A stretch of 64,000 nucleotides of DNA from Streptomyces sp. Ag109_O5-10 (GTDB lineage Bacteria > Actinomycetota > Actinomycetes > Streptomycetales > Streptomycetaceae): contig NZ_FNTQ01000001.1 in NCBI RefSeq assembly GCF_900105755.1, positions 7,502,001 through 7,566,000 of the forward strand, given 5' to 3'. Positions within the stretch are counted from its first letter, which is position 1, and each line of letters starts with the position of its first letter. The notes beneath the pieces were generated by a model. It ran no database searches. It saw only the letters and a list, made by a program, of their open reading frames with translations, and was not told where the DNA came from. Below, in pieces: positions 1 through 7,465 of this stretch. Position numbers and translations under genes: made by a program.

Positions 1-605
1 CCCTCGACGAGCGCGGGGCCGCCCAGGCCGCCGCGCTGCCCGGCCGGCTCGCCGGGCTGCCCATCTCCGAGCTCGTCACCAGCCCGCTGCAGCGCTGCCA
101 GGAGACGGTCCGCCCGCTGCTCGACGCCCGCCCCGGGCTCACCGCCCACACCGACGAGCGGATCGGGGAGGCCCATTACGGCGACTGGTCCGGCCGCAAG
201 CTCGCCGAACTCAAGGACGAGCCGCTGATGGAGGTCGTCCAGGCCCATCCGTCGGCGGCCGCCTTCCCCGGTGGCGAGTCCATGCGCGCCATGCAGACCC
301 GCGCCGTCGAGGCGGTCCGCGAGTGGAACGCGCGCGTGGAGCGCGACCACGGCCCGGACGCCGTCTTTCTCATGTGCTCGCACGGTGACATCATCAAGTC
401 CCTCGTCGCGGACGCGCTCGGTCTGCATCTCGACCTCTTCCAGCGGATCTCTGTGGAACCGTGTTCCATCACCGCGATCCGTTACACCCGTCTCAGGCCG
501 TTTCTCGTTCGTCTCGGGGACACCGGGGATTTCGCCTCCCTTGCCCCCCGCGAGGAACCCCCGGGGGAAGACGCCGCGGTCGGTGGCGGCGCCGGCGCGC
601 CGTGA
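1..605 (+). CDS. Histidine phosphatase family protein, 5' end outside the window
   Basis: The reading frame is open from base 3 to the TGA at 603-605, so the N-terminus with its RHG motif lies upstream. The visible part has the family's middle region (SPLQRCQETVRPLL, then GEAHYGDWSGRKLAEL) and the second catalytic histidine in MCSHGDIIKSL. This matches the phosphoglycerate-mutase-like branch found in actinobacteria (MSMEG_4193 type). The substrate is unknown. The C-terminal 25 residues are Glu/Gly/Ala-rich and probably disordered. It is the first of four rightward genes ending with mshC. The gap to the next gene is 100 bp with no strong hairpin, so co-transcription is possible. Confidence 0.85.
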   Translation, partial: LDERGAAQAAALPGRLAGLPISELVTSPLQRCQETVRPLLDARPGLTAHTDERIGEAHYGDWSGRKLAELKDEPLMEVVQAHPSAAAFPGGESMRAMQTRAVEAVREWNARVERDHGPDAVFLMCSHGDIIKSLVADALGLHLDLFQRISVEPCSITAIRYTRLRPFLVRLGDTGDFASLAPREEPPGEDAAVGGGAGAP

Positions 606-705
606 TCGTCAGCCGCAGTAGGGTGAAGCGATCCACGTAGGCGGCTCCCCGGCCGCGTGGTCGCCCGCCCGAAGCCCACGCACTCTCGACTCATGGAGAC
701 AGGAC

Positions 706-1296
706 GTGTCCCGTCAGGTGTTCCTCTACGATCCGCCGGACCGCTTCGTCGCGGGCACGGTCGGAATGCCCGGACGCCGTACGTTCTTCCTCCAGGCCAC
801 GGCCGGCCCCCGGACGACCAGCGTGGCCCTGGAGAAGACCCAGGTCGCCGCCCTCGCCGAACGCATGGACGAACTCCTCGACGAGGTCGTGCGCCGCAGC
901 GGCGGCAACGCGGCCGTGCCCGCCGTCGCGCCCACCGAGATCAGCGACAGCGCCCCCCTCGACACCCCCGTGGAGGAGGAGTTCCGCGTCGGCACCATGG
1001 CGCTCGCCTGGGACGGCGAGGAAGAGCGCATGATCGTCGAGGCGCAGGCCCTCGTGGAGCTGGAGGCCGACTCCGAGGAGGACCTCGCCGAGGCCGAGGA
1101 GCGGCTCCTGCAGGACGAGGAGAACGGGCCCCCGATGCTGCGGGTCCGGCTGACCGGCGCGCAGGCCAGGGCCTTCGCCAAGCGCGCCCTGGACGTCGTC
1201 AACGCCGGGCGGCCGCCGTGCCCGCTGTGCAGCCTCCCGCTCGACCCGGAAGGACACGTATGTCCGCGCCAGAACGGATACCGCCGCGGAGCGTGA
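706..1296 (+). CDS. DUF3090 family protein with C-terminal zinc-ribbon-like motif
   Basis: This is a 196-residue protein starting at GTG 706, a few bases after GGAGAC. It begins MSRQVFLYDPPDRFVAGTVG, the typical DUF3090 start, with an acidic middle section. It ends in CPLCSLPLDPEGHVCPRQNG, where the CxxC and later Cys/His residues look like a metal-binding knuckle. Function is unknown. Its 3' end overlaps the next gene by 37 bp, which points to translational coupling. DUF3090 and the downstream kinase-like family commonly occur as a pair in actinobacteria, often near mshC, so they probably act together. Cytosolic: no signal peptide or membrane segment. Confidence 0.9.
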   Translation: MSRQVFLYDPPDRFVAGTVGMPGRRTFFLQATAGPRTTSVALEKTQVAALAERMDELLDEVVRRSGGNAAVPAVAPTEISDSAPLDTPVEEEFRVGTMALAWDGEEERMIVEAQALVELEADSEEDLAEAEERLLQDEENGPPMLRVRLTGAQARAFAKRALDVVNAGRPPCPLCSLPLDPEGHVCPRQNGYRRGA

Positions 1297-2075
1297 CCGC
1301 CGCCGAGCTGCTCGCCCGCGGTGAGCTGACGGTACGCGGCCGCATCCGCGACGCCTCCAACGCGGCACTGTTCTGCACGGTCGCGCTCGACGGCCGCGAG
1401 GTGTCCTGCGTCTACAAGCCGGTCGCGGGGGAGCGCCCGCTGTGGGACTTCCCCGACGGCACCCTCGCCCAGCGCGAGGTGGCCGCCTACGAGGTCGCCG
1501 CGGCCACCGGCTGGGACCTGGTCCCGCCCACCGTGCTGCGCGACGGCCCGTACGGCGAGGGCATGGTCCAGCTGTGGATCGACGTCGACCCCGAGGGTGC
1601 CGAACTGCTCGGCCTGGTGGACGCGGAGGAGCCCGAGCCCGGCTGGAAGGCGATCGGGCTCGCCGAGGTCGGCGACGGCAAGACGGCGCTGCTGGTGCAC
1701 GCGGACGACGAACGGCTGCGCCGGCTCGCCGTCCTCGACGCGGTCATCAACAACGCCGACCGCAAGGGTGGCCATCTGCTGCCCACCGCCGACGGCCGGC
1801 TCTACGGCATCGACCACGGCGTCACCTTCAACGTCGACAACAAGCTGCGCACCCTGCTGTGGGGGTGGGCGGGTGAGGACCTGACCGGCGAGGCCGTCGA
1901 GGTCCTCAAGGGCCTGCGCGAGGCCCTTGGCGGGCCGCTGGGGACCCGGCTGGCCGAACTGATCACCGCGGCGGAACTCGACGCGACGCGCGCGCGTGTG
2001 GAGACGTTGCTCACCGCCGGCAGGCATCCGGAACCCAGCGGCGAGTGGCCGGCCATCCCCTGGCCGCCCGTATAG
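1260..2075 (+). CDS. SCO1662-family protein (PI3/4-kinase-like fold, DUF3090 partner)
   Basis: A 271-residue protein. The frame is open well upstream, but ATG 1260 is preferred because it follows GGAAGGA and gives the conserved start MSAPERIPPRSVTAAELLARG. A nucleotide-binding-like N-lobe (SCVYKPVAGERPLWDFPDGTLAQREVAAYEV) is followed by LDAVINNADRKGGHLL and IDHGVTFN. These resemble the catalytic and metal-binding loops (DRxxxN/DHG) of the phosphatidylinositol-kinase/HipA-like fold. The real substrate is unknown. It overlaps the DUF3090 gene and is 92 bp from mshC. A role in thiol metabolism is only a guess from position. Confidence 0.85.
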   Translation: MSAPERIPPRSVTAAELLARGELTVRGRIRDASNAALFCTVALDGREVSCVYKPVAGERPLWDFPDGTLAQREVAAYEVAAATGWDLVPPTVLRDGPYGEGMVQLWIDVDPEGAELLGLVDAEEPEPGWKAIGLAEVGDGKTALLVHADDERLRRLAVLDAVINNADRKGGHLLPTADGRLYGIDHGVTFNVDNKLRTLLWGWAGEDLTGEAVEVLKGLREALGGPLGTRLAELITAAELDATRARVETLLTAGRHPEPSGEWPAIPWPPV

Positions 2076-2167
2076 CCCCCACCAGCACATTCCGGCCCAG
2101 AGATCAAGACTGCCTTCCCGGCCGTCCGGTTCGTATACCGAACTCGGGTCCGGTTACGCTCATGTAC

Positions 2168-3397
2168 ATGCATGCCTGGCCCGCTTCCGAGGTCCCCGCC
2201 CTGCCTGGTCAGGGCCGCGACCTGAGGATCCACGACACCGCGACCGGCGGTCCGGTCACCCTCGACCCCGGTCCCGTCGCCCGCCTCTACGTCTGCGGCA
2301 TCACGCCGTACGACGCGACCCACATGGGGCACGCGGCGACCTACAACGCGTTCGACCTCGTTCAGCGCGTGTGGCTCGACACCAAGCGGCAGGTGCACTA
2401 CGTCCAGAACGTCACGGACGTCGACGACCCGCTCCTGGAGCGCGCGGAGCGCGACGGCGTCGACTGGGTCGCCCTCGCCGAGCAGGAGACGGCCCTCTTC
2501 CGCGAGGACATGACCGCCCTCAGGATGCTGCCGCCGCAGCACTACATAGGCGCGGTAGAGGCCATACCCGGCATCGTGCCGCTGGTCGAGCGGCTCCGCG
2601 ACCTCGGCGCCGCCTACGAACTCGAGGGCGACATCTACTTCTCCGTCGAGTCCGACCCGAACTTCGGCAAGGTCTCGAACCTCGACGCGGCCGCCATGCG
2701 TCTGCTCTCCGCCGAGCGCGGCGGCGACCCCGACCGTCCCGGCAAGAAGAACCCGCTCGACCCGATGCTGTGGATGACCGCCCGCGAGGGCGAACCCAGC
2801 TGGGACGGCGGCTCCCTGGGCCGCGGCCGCCCCGGCTGGCACATCGAGTGCGTGGCGATCGCCCTCGACCACCTCGGCATGACCTTCGACGTCCAGGGCG
2901 GCGGCTCCGACCTCGCCTTCCCGCACCACGAGATGGGCGCCTCGCACGCCCAGGTGCTCACCGGCGAGTTCCCGATGGCCAAGGCGTACGTCCACGCCGG
3001 CATGGTCGCGCTCGACGGCGAGAAGATGTCCAAGTCCAAGGGCAACCTGGTCTTCGTCTCCCAGCTCCGCAGGGACGGCGTCGACCCGGCCGCCATCCGC
3101 CTCGCCCTGCTCTCCCACCACTACCGGTCCGACTGGGAGTGGACCGACCGGGTACTGGCCGACGCGGTGGCCCGCCTGGACCGCTGGCGCGCGGCGGTCT
3201 CCCGCCCGGACGGCCCGCCCGCGGAGTCCGTCGTGGAGGAGATCCGGGAGGCCCTGAGCAACGACCTGGACGCCCCGGCCGCCCTGGCCGCGGTGGACCG
3301 CTGGGCGGCCCTCCAGCAGGAGCAGGGCGGCACGGACACGGGTGCGCCGGGCGTCGTGTCCCGAGCGGTGGACGCCCTGCTGGGCGTGGCCCTCTAG
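2168..3397 (+). CDS. mshC: Cysteine--1D-myo-inosityl 2-amino-2-deoxy-alpha-D-glucopyranoside ligase MshC
   Basis: MshC ligates cysteine to GlcN-Ins with ATP, the penultimate step of mycothiol synthesis. It is a cysteinyl-tRNA-synthetase paralogue. Class I synthetase signatures are visible: the HIGH-type motif in YDATHMGHAATYNAFD, zinc ligands including the Cys of VCGITPYD and the WHIECVA / FPHHEMG segments, and KMSKS in GEKMSKSKGNLVF. ATG 2168 gives MHAWPASEVPALPG and 409 residues, the usual length. ATG 2162 is two codons upstream, and neither has a strong ribosome site. A 16-bp-stem terminator lies about 130 bp downstream. It is the last gene of the rightward block. Confidence 0.96.
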   Translation: MHAWPASEVPALPGQGRDLRIHDTATGGPVTLDPGPVARLYVCGITPYDATHMGHAATYNAFDLVQRVWLDTKRQVHYVQNVTDVDDPLLERAERDGVDWVALAEQETALFREDMTALRMLPPQHYIGAVEAIPGIVPLVERLRDLGAAYELEGDIYFSVESDPNFGKVSNLDAAAMRLLSAERGGDPDRPGKKNPLDPMLWMTAREGEPSWDGGSLGRGRPGWHIECVAIALDHLGMTFDVQGGGSDLAFPHHEMGASHAQVLTGEFPMAKAYVHAGMVALDGEKMSKSKGNLVFVSQLRRDGVDPAAIRLALLSHHYRSDWEWTDRVLADAVARLDRWRAAVSRPDGPPAESVVEEIREALSNDLDAPAALAAVDRWAALQQEQGGTDTGAPGVVSRAVDALLGVAL

Positions 3398-3524
3398 GCG
3401 GCGCCGCCACCGGCGCCCCGTCTTTCAGGGGCGCTGGGGCTCCCCCGGCCGCAGGCCGGGGGAGGAACTGCGGGCCCGGCCCCTCCGGCCGCCCGGCGGG
3501 CACTCTGCGGTCGGCACCCGACGA

Positions 3525-3559
3525 ACAGGGGCGGTACGCGTGACGCGTACCGCCCCTGT
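3525..3559. terminator. Bidirectional hairpin terminator between mshC and the PAC2 gene
   Basis: A perfect 16-bp inverted repeat (3525-3540 with 3544-3559) around a 3-nt loop, TGA. It lies between convergent genes, so it can serve both. A second GC-rich hairpin (around CGGCCGCAGGCCGG, near 3446-3466) precedes it on the mshC side. Confidence 0.8.
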
Positions 3560-3588
3560 CCCCGTTCTCGTGGCTCAGTCCTCGTGGC

Positions 3589-4638
3589 TCAGTCCTCGGA
3601 GGTGTCCTCGCCGTCCGGTCCGGAGTCCCCGCCGGTGTCCCCGTCCTCCCCGGAAGTCCCGGAGTTCTCGGCGTTCCCCGGCGTGTCGGGCTTCGGCGGC
3701 CGCGGCGGCCGCGCCTTGCCACCCGGGTTCCCCGGGTTGTCCCGCAGGTACGACGCGCTGTCGCTGCCGTCCGCGGTGGCGTGACCGCCGGGCGGGTTCA
3801 CGTCCCGGCGCCGCAGGTAGCGTTCGAACTCACGGGCGATCGCCTCGCCGGAGGCCTCCGGCAGCTCGGCGGTGTCCCGGGCCTCCTCCAGCGTCTGCAC
3901 GTACTCGGCGACCTCGCTGTCCTCCGCGGCCAGCTGGTCCACCCCGACCTGCCAGGCGCGGGCGTCCTCGGGCAGCTCGCCCAGCGGGATCCGCAGGTCG
4001 AGCAGGTCCTCCAGGCGGTTCAGCAGCGCCAGCGTGGCCTTCGGGTTGGGCGGCTGGGAGACGTAGTGCGGGACGGCCGCCCAGAGCGAGACCGCCGGCA
4101 CACCGGCATGCGTGCACGCCTCCTGGAGAACGCCGACGATGCCCGTGGGGCCCTCGTACTTGGTCTCCTCCAGGTCCATCCGCTGCGCCAGGTCCGAGTC
4201 CGAGGTGACCCCGCTGACCGGTACCGGACGCGTGTGCGGGGTGTCGCCGAGCAGCGCGCCGAGGACGACCACCAGCTCGACGCCCAGCTCGTGGGCGAAG
4301 CCCAGCAGTTCGTTGCAGAACGAGCGCCAGCGCATGGACGGCTCGATGCCTCTGACCAGCACCAGGTCCCGCGGCTTGTCGCCGCCGACCCGGACCACCG
4401 ACAGCCGTGTCGTCGGCCAGGTGATCTTGCGCACGCCCGCGTCCATCCACACCGTGGGGCGGTTCACCTGGAAGTCGTAGTAGTCCTCGGCGTCGAGCGC
4501 CGCGAACACCTCGCCCTTCCACTCCCGCTCCAGGTGCGCGACCGCGGTGGAGGCGGCGTCGCCGGCATCGTTCCAGCCTTCGAACGCGGCCACCATGACT
4601 GGGTCGATCAGCTCGGGAACCCCCTCCAGCTCGATCAC
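3589..4638 (-). CDS. PAC2 family protein
   Basis: A 349-residue protein with the PAC2 (proteasome assembly chaperone 2) fold. It is recognised from the start MIELEGVPELIDPVMVAAFEGWNDAGDAAS, then WKAEVF-like and YYDFQVNRPTVWMD segments, and a central LVLVRGIEPSMRWRSFCNEL. GTG 4638 is chosen because AGGAGG sits 8 bases upstream. The frame extends further but without family similarity. The last 65 residues are low-complexity Pro/Gly/Asp/Glu and probably disordered. Archaeal and eukaryotic relatives help assemble proteasomes. The actinobacterial role is not established, although a full Pup-proteasome locus lies 20 kb away. Transcribed alone, facing mshC. Confidence 0.9.
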   Translation of the reverse strand: MIELEGVPELIDPVMVAAFEGWNDAGDAASTAVAHLEREWKGEVFAALDAEDYYDFQVNRPTVWMDAGVRKITWPTTRLSVVRVGGDKPRDLVLVRGIEPSMRWRSFCNELLGFAHELGVELVVVLGALLGDTPHTRPVPVSGVTSDSDLAQRMDLEETKYEGPTGIVGVLQEACTHAGVPAVSLWAAVPHYVSQPPNPKATLALLNRLEDLLDLRIPLGELPEDARAWQVGVDQLAAEDSEVAEYVQTLEEARDTAELPEASGEAIAREFERYLRRRDVNPPGGHATADGSDSASYLRDNPGNPGGKARPPRPPKPDTPGNAENSGTSGEDGDTGGDSGPDGEDTSED

Positions 4639-4790
4639 CCAGTGCCTCCTTCCGACGTGCCCTCGCGTACGCCCCAACCTTACGGCGTGAGGCGGGGGCG
4701 CCCGCAGCCCCCTTGCACGGGGGAGTGAACGGATCACTGCCCCGTTCGCCGTCCTCGAACACCACCGGTTCCGGGAAGCCGGCAAGCGCT

Positions 4791-5462
4791 TCACAGGCTG
4801 CTGCGCAGCCACTGCTCCACGCTCGCGATGTGCACGGTGGCCCAGGACCGGGCCGCCTCCGCGTCCCGGTCGCGCAGCGCGGCCAGGATCGCCCGGTGCT
4901 CCCGCAGGGTCCGGGCGACCGCGTCCTCCTGGGTCAGACCGCGCCAGATCCGCGCCCTGGTGGTCGGGCCCGACAGCCCGTCAAGGAGCGAGCACAGCAC
5001 CGAGTTTCCCGAACTCTGCACGATGCCCCGGTGGAACTCCAGGTCGCAGGCGACCAGTTCCTCCACCGAGGGCTCGGCGCCGAGCGCGTCCAACTGAGCG
5101 TCCAGCGCACCCAGTTGCTGCTCGCTGATCCGGGAGGCGGCCATTGCCGTCGCGGCCGGCTCCAGGATCCGGCGCACCGCGAGGAACTCCAGGACCGTGT
5201 CGTCGCGGTGGAAGTCGACCACGAAGCTCATCGCCTCGAGAAGCAACTGCGGGTCCAGGCTCGTGACATACGTGCCGTCGCCCTGCCGGACGTCCAGGAT
5301 CCGGATCAGCGACAGGGCCCGTACGGCCTCCCGCAACGAGTTGCGGGACAGGCCCAGTTCGGCGGCGAGCTCGCTCTCCTTGGGCAACCGTTCTCCGGGG
5401 CGCAGCGCACCGGAGACGATCATGTCCTTGATCTTCTCGATCGCCTCATCGGTGACTGCCAT
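4791..5462 (-). CDS. FadR/GntR-family transcriptional regulator (FCD domain)
   Basis: A 223-residue regulator. The N-terminal winged helix (residues ~1-70) contains ELAAELGLSRNSLREAVRAL and the wing RQGDGTYVT. The C-terminal all-helical FCD domain (~90-215) has the metal-ligand pattern D/H (CDLEFHRGIV) and HRAILAAL. FCD regulators usually bind small carboxylates or sugar acids, but the ligand cannot be read here. A 15-bp perfect palindrome sits 20-34 bp upstream of the start codon and fits an autoregulatory operator. The downstream neighbour on the same strand is the PAC2 gene, 152 bp away. No obvious metabolic target is adjacent. Confidence 0.92.
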   Translation of the reverse strand: MAVTDEAIEKIKDMIVSGALRPGERLPKESELAAELGLSRNSLREAVRALSLIRILDVRQGDGTYVTSLDPQLLLEAMSFVVDFHRDDTVLEFLAVRRILEPAATAMAASRISEQQLGALDAQLDALGAEPSVEELVACDLEFHRGIVQSSGNSVLCSLLDGLSGPTTRARIWRGLTQEDAVARTLREHRAILAALRDRDAEAARSWATVHIASVEQWLRSSL

Positions 5463-5481
5463 ACCGGCCTCCCTGTCGCAA

Positions 5482-5496
5482 AGACATCCGATGTCT
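5482..5496. promoter_or_regulatory. Palindromic operator, probably for the adjacent GntR regulator
   Basis: AGACATC-C-GATGTCT is a perfect 7-bp inverted repeat with one central base. FadR/FCD-type operators often have this short-spaced CATC/GATG architecture. It lies 20-34 bp upstream of the GntR start (5462), consistent with autorepression. The rest of the gap 5463-5794 holds the glpD-side terminator and nothing else recognised. Confidence 0.6.
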
Positions 5497-5669
5497 CGGC
5501 ACCATTATGCGGCCTGGTCAGCCTTGCGCGGCCGCGCTTCCGCACGCCGCTCGACGGGCCCGGAGCGGCTCCGCAGGGCCTGTCGCCGCTCTCCGTGGGC
5601 GGTGCCGTGCCGTGCGGGCAGGTGCCGGGGGCCGGGGCGCCGCCCTGCCGGCGTCCGGCGGGCATGCGA

Positions 5670-5705
5670 GAGGGGCGGCTCCCCAGGGGATGGGAGCCGC
5701 CCCTC
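5670..5705 (-). terminator. Hairpin terminator of the glpFKD operon
   Basis: A 14-bp perfect inverted repeat (5670-5683 with 5692-5705, arm GAGGGGCGGCTCCC), loop 8 nt. It is 90 bp past the glpD stop codon on the minus strand. There is no T-run, as is usual in Streptomyces. Confidence 0.65.
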
Positions 5706-5794
5706 CTGTCGCCCGCCCCCGGTACGGCGGGGCCGGGTCCTCAGCGGTTGCCGGGACGGTCAGGGGAGTACCCGGCAGCCGCCTGTCCCTGGGG

Positions 5795-7411
5795 TCACTT
5801 CTTGTCGAGCAGGTCCTGGACCCTGGCCCGGACGTCGTCCGTGGCGAGGCCCCGGATGGTCAGGGTGGTACGGCGGCGCAGCACGTCGTCCGCGGTCTCG
5901 GCCCACTCGTGGTCGCGGGCCCAGACGACCTGCGCCCAGATCTCCGGGGCGTCCGGGTGGACGCGCTCGGCGAGCAGCGGGTCCTCGTTGGCCAGGCGCG
6001 CGATGTCGAAGGCCAGCGAACCGTAGTGGGTGGCGAGATGCTTGGCCGTGTCGGCGGCCATCCGCGGGCCCGGTGCCGGGTTGTCCACCAGCAGGCGGTG
6101 GGCGACGGCACGGGGGTTGGCGACGCCGGGCAGCGGCAGCTTCTTCGGCAGCGAGGCGATGGGCTCGAAGTCGTCGCCCAGCGGGTGGCCCGGCAGCGCC
6201 TCCAGCTTCTCCATCACGGTGCGGCCGATGTGCCGGAAGGTGGTCCACTTGCCGCCCGCGACGGACAGCATGCCGCCCCGGCCCTCGGTGACCACCGTCT
6301 CCCGCTTGGCCTTCGCGGTGTCGCCGGGGCCGCCCGGCAGCACCCGCAGACCGGCGAAGGCGTAGGTGATCAGATCGCGCTTGAGCTGCTGGTCCCGGAC
6401 GGAGAACGCGGCCTCGTCCAGGATCTGGGCTATGTCCTTCTCGGTGACGGAGACGTCCGCCGGGTCGCCCTCGTACTCCTCGTCGGTGGTGCCGAGCAGC
6501 AGCATGTCCTCCCAGGGGAGGGCGAAGGTGATGCGGTACTTGTCGATGGGGGTGGCCAGCGCGGCCTTCCACGGCGAGGTGCGCTTCAGCACCAGGTGGG
6601 CGCCCTTGGACAGGCGGATGGACGGGGCCGCGTTCGGGTCCTCCATCCGGCGCAGATGGTCGACCCAGGGGCCGGTCGCGTTCAGCACCAGGCGGGCGTT
6701 GACGCCGAACTCCTCGCCGGAGACCGCGTCCTTCAGGTCGGCGCCGGTCACCCGGCCCCGGGTGAAGCGCAACCCGGTGACCTGGGCGTGGTTCAGGACG
6801 ACCGCGCCCGCCTCGACGGCCGCGCGGACCGTCATCAGCGCCATGCGGGCGTCGTTCATCTGGTCGTCGCCGTAGACCGCGACGGCCTTGAGGTTCTCGG
6901 TGCGCAGCTCCGGCACGTCCCGCTGGGCCCTTGCGGGGGAGAGCAGGTGGCCGACGCCGTCACCGAACGCGGAGAGCGCGGAGTAGGCGAACACGCCCGC
7001 CCCGAGCTTCGCAGCGCCGTGCGGACCGCCCTTGTACACGGGGAGGTAGAACGTGAGCGGGTTCGCCAGGTGGGGAGCCACCTGGCGGGAGACCGCACGG
7101 CGCTCGAAGTGGTTCTCCGCCACCAGCTTCACCGCGCCGGTCTGCAGGTAGCGCAGACCGCCGTGGAGAAGCTTGGAGGAGGCGGAGGAGGTGGCGCCGG
7201 CGAAGTCGCCGGCGTCGACCAGTGCCACCCTGAGCCCGGACTGCGCGGCGTGCCAGGCGGTGGAGATGCCCAGGATGCCGCCGCCGATCACGAGAAGGTC
7301 GTACGACGCCTTGGAGAGCTGCTCCCTGGTCTCGGCGCGGCTCGGAAGCGAGCCGGAGGCCGGGTGCGTCCCCAGGGCAGGTACGGACTGCAGGGTGGAC
7401 TGACTGGTCAT
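5795..7411 (-). CDS. glpD: Glycerol-3-phosphate dehydrogenase, FAD-dependent
   Basis: A 538-residue GlpD/GlpA-type flavoprotein that oxidises sn-glycerol 3-phosphate to dihydroxyacetone phosphate and passes electrons to quinone at the membrane. The FAD Rossmann motif is visible (LLVIGGGILGISTAWHAAQ), then the family signature GGLRYL within SSKLLHGGLRYLQTG. Further features are ALPWEDMLLLGTTDEEYEGD and the FAD-contact region GGKWTTFRHIGRTVMEKL. The C-terminal cap domain runs from about residue 400. It is the last gene of glpF-glpK-glpD (54 bp after glpK), followed by a terminator. This is the gyl operon of Streptomyces (gylB in the older naming). Induction by glycerol or G3P through GylR is expected from the family and from the operator upstream of glpF. 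Confidence 0.95.
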   Translation of the reverse strand: MTSQSTLQSVPALGTHPASGSLPSRAETREQLSKASYDLLVIGGGILGISTAWHAAQSGLRVALVDAGDFAGATSSASSKLLHGGLRYLQTGAVKLVAENHFERRAVSRQVAPHLANPLTFYLPVYKGGPHGAAKLGAGVFAYSALSAFGDGVGHLLSPARAQRDVPELRTENLKAVAVYGDDQMNDARMALMTVRAAVEAGAVVLNHAQVTGLRFTRGRVTGADLKDAVSGEEFGVNARLVLNATGPWVDHLRRMEDPNAAPSIRLSKGAHLVLKRTSPWKAALATPIDKYRITFALPWEDMLLLGTTDEEYEGDPADVSVTEKDIAQILDEAAFSVRDQQLKRDLITYAFAGLRVLPGGPGDTAKAKRETVVTEGRGGMLSVAGGKWTTFRHIGRTVMEKLEALPGHPLGDDFEPIASLPKKLPLPGVANPRAVAHRLLVDNPAPGPRMAADTAKHLATHYGSLAFDIARLANEDPLLAERVHPDAPEIWAQVVWARDHEWAETADDVLRRRTTLTIRGLATDDVRARVQDLLDKK

Positions 7412-7465
7412 GTCGGGTTCTTACTCCTCGTCAGAGCTCGATCGTGAGAGCGGTGCACGCTCTCG

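Noticed and set aside
657..1259. Upstream extension of the kinase-like gene through the DUF3090 gene
   Set aside because: The translated extension is Arg/Gly-rich and out of frame with the conserved DUF3090 protein; ATG 1260 has a good ribosome site.
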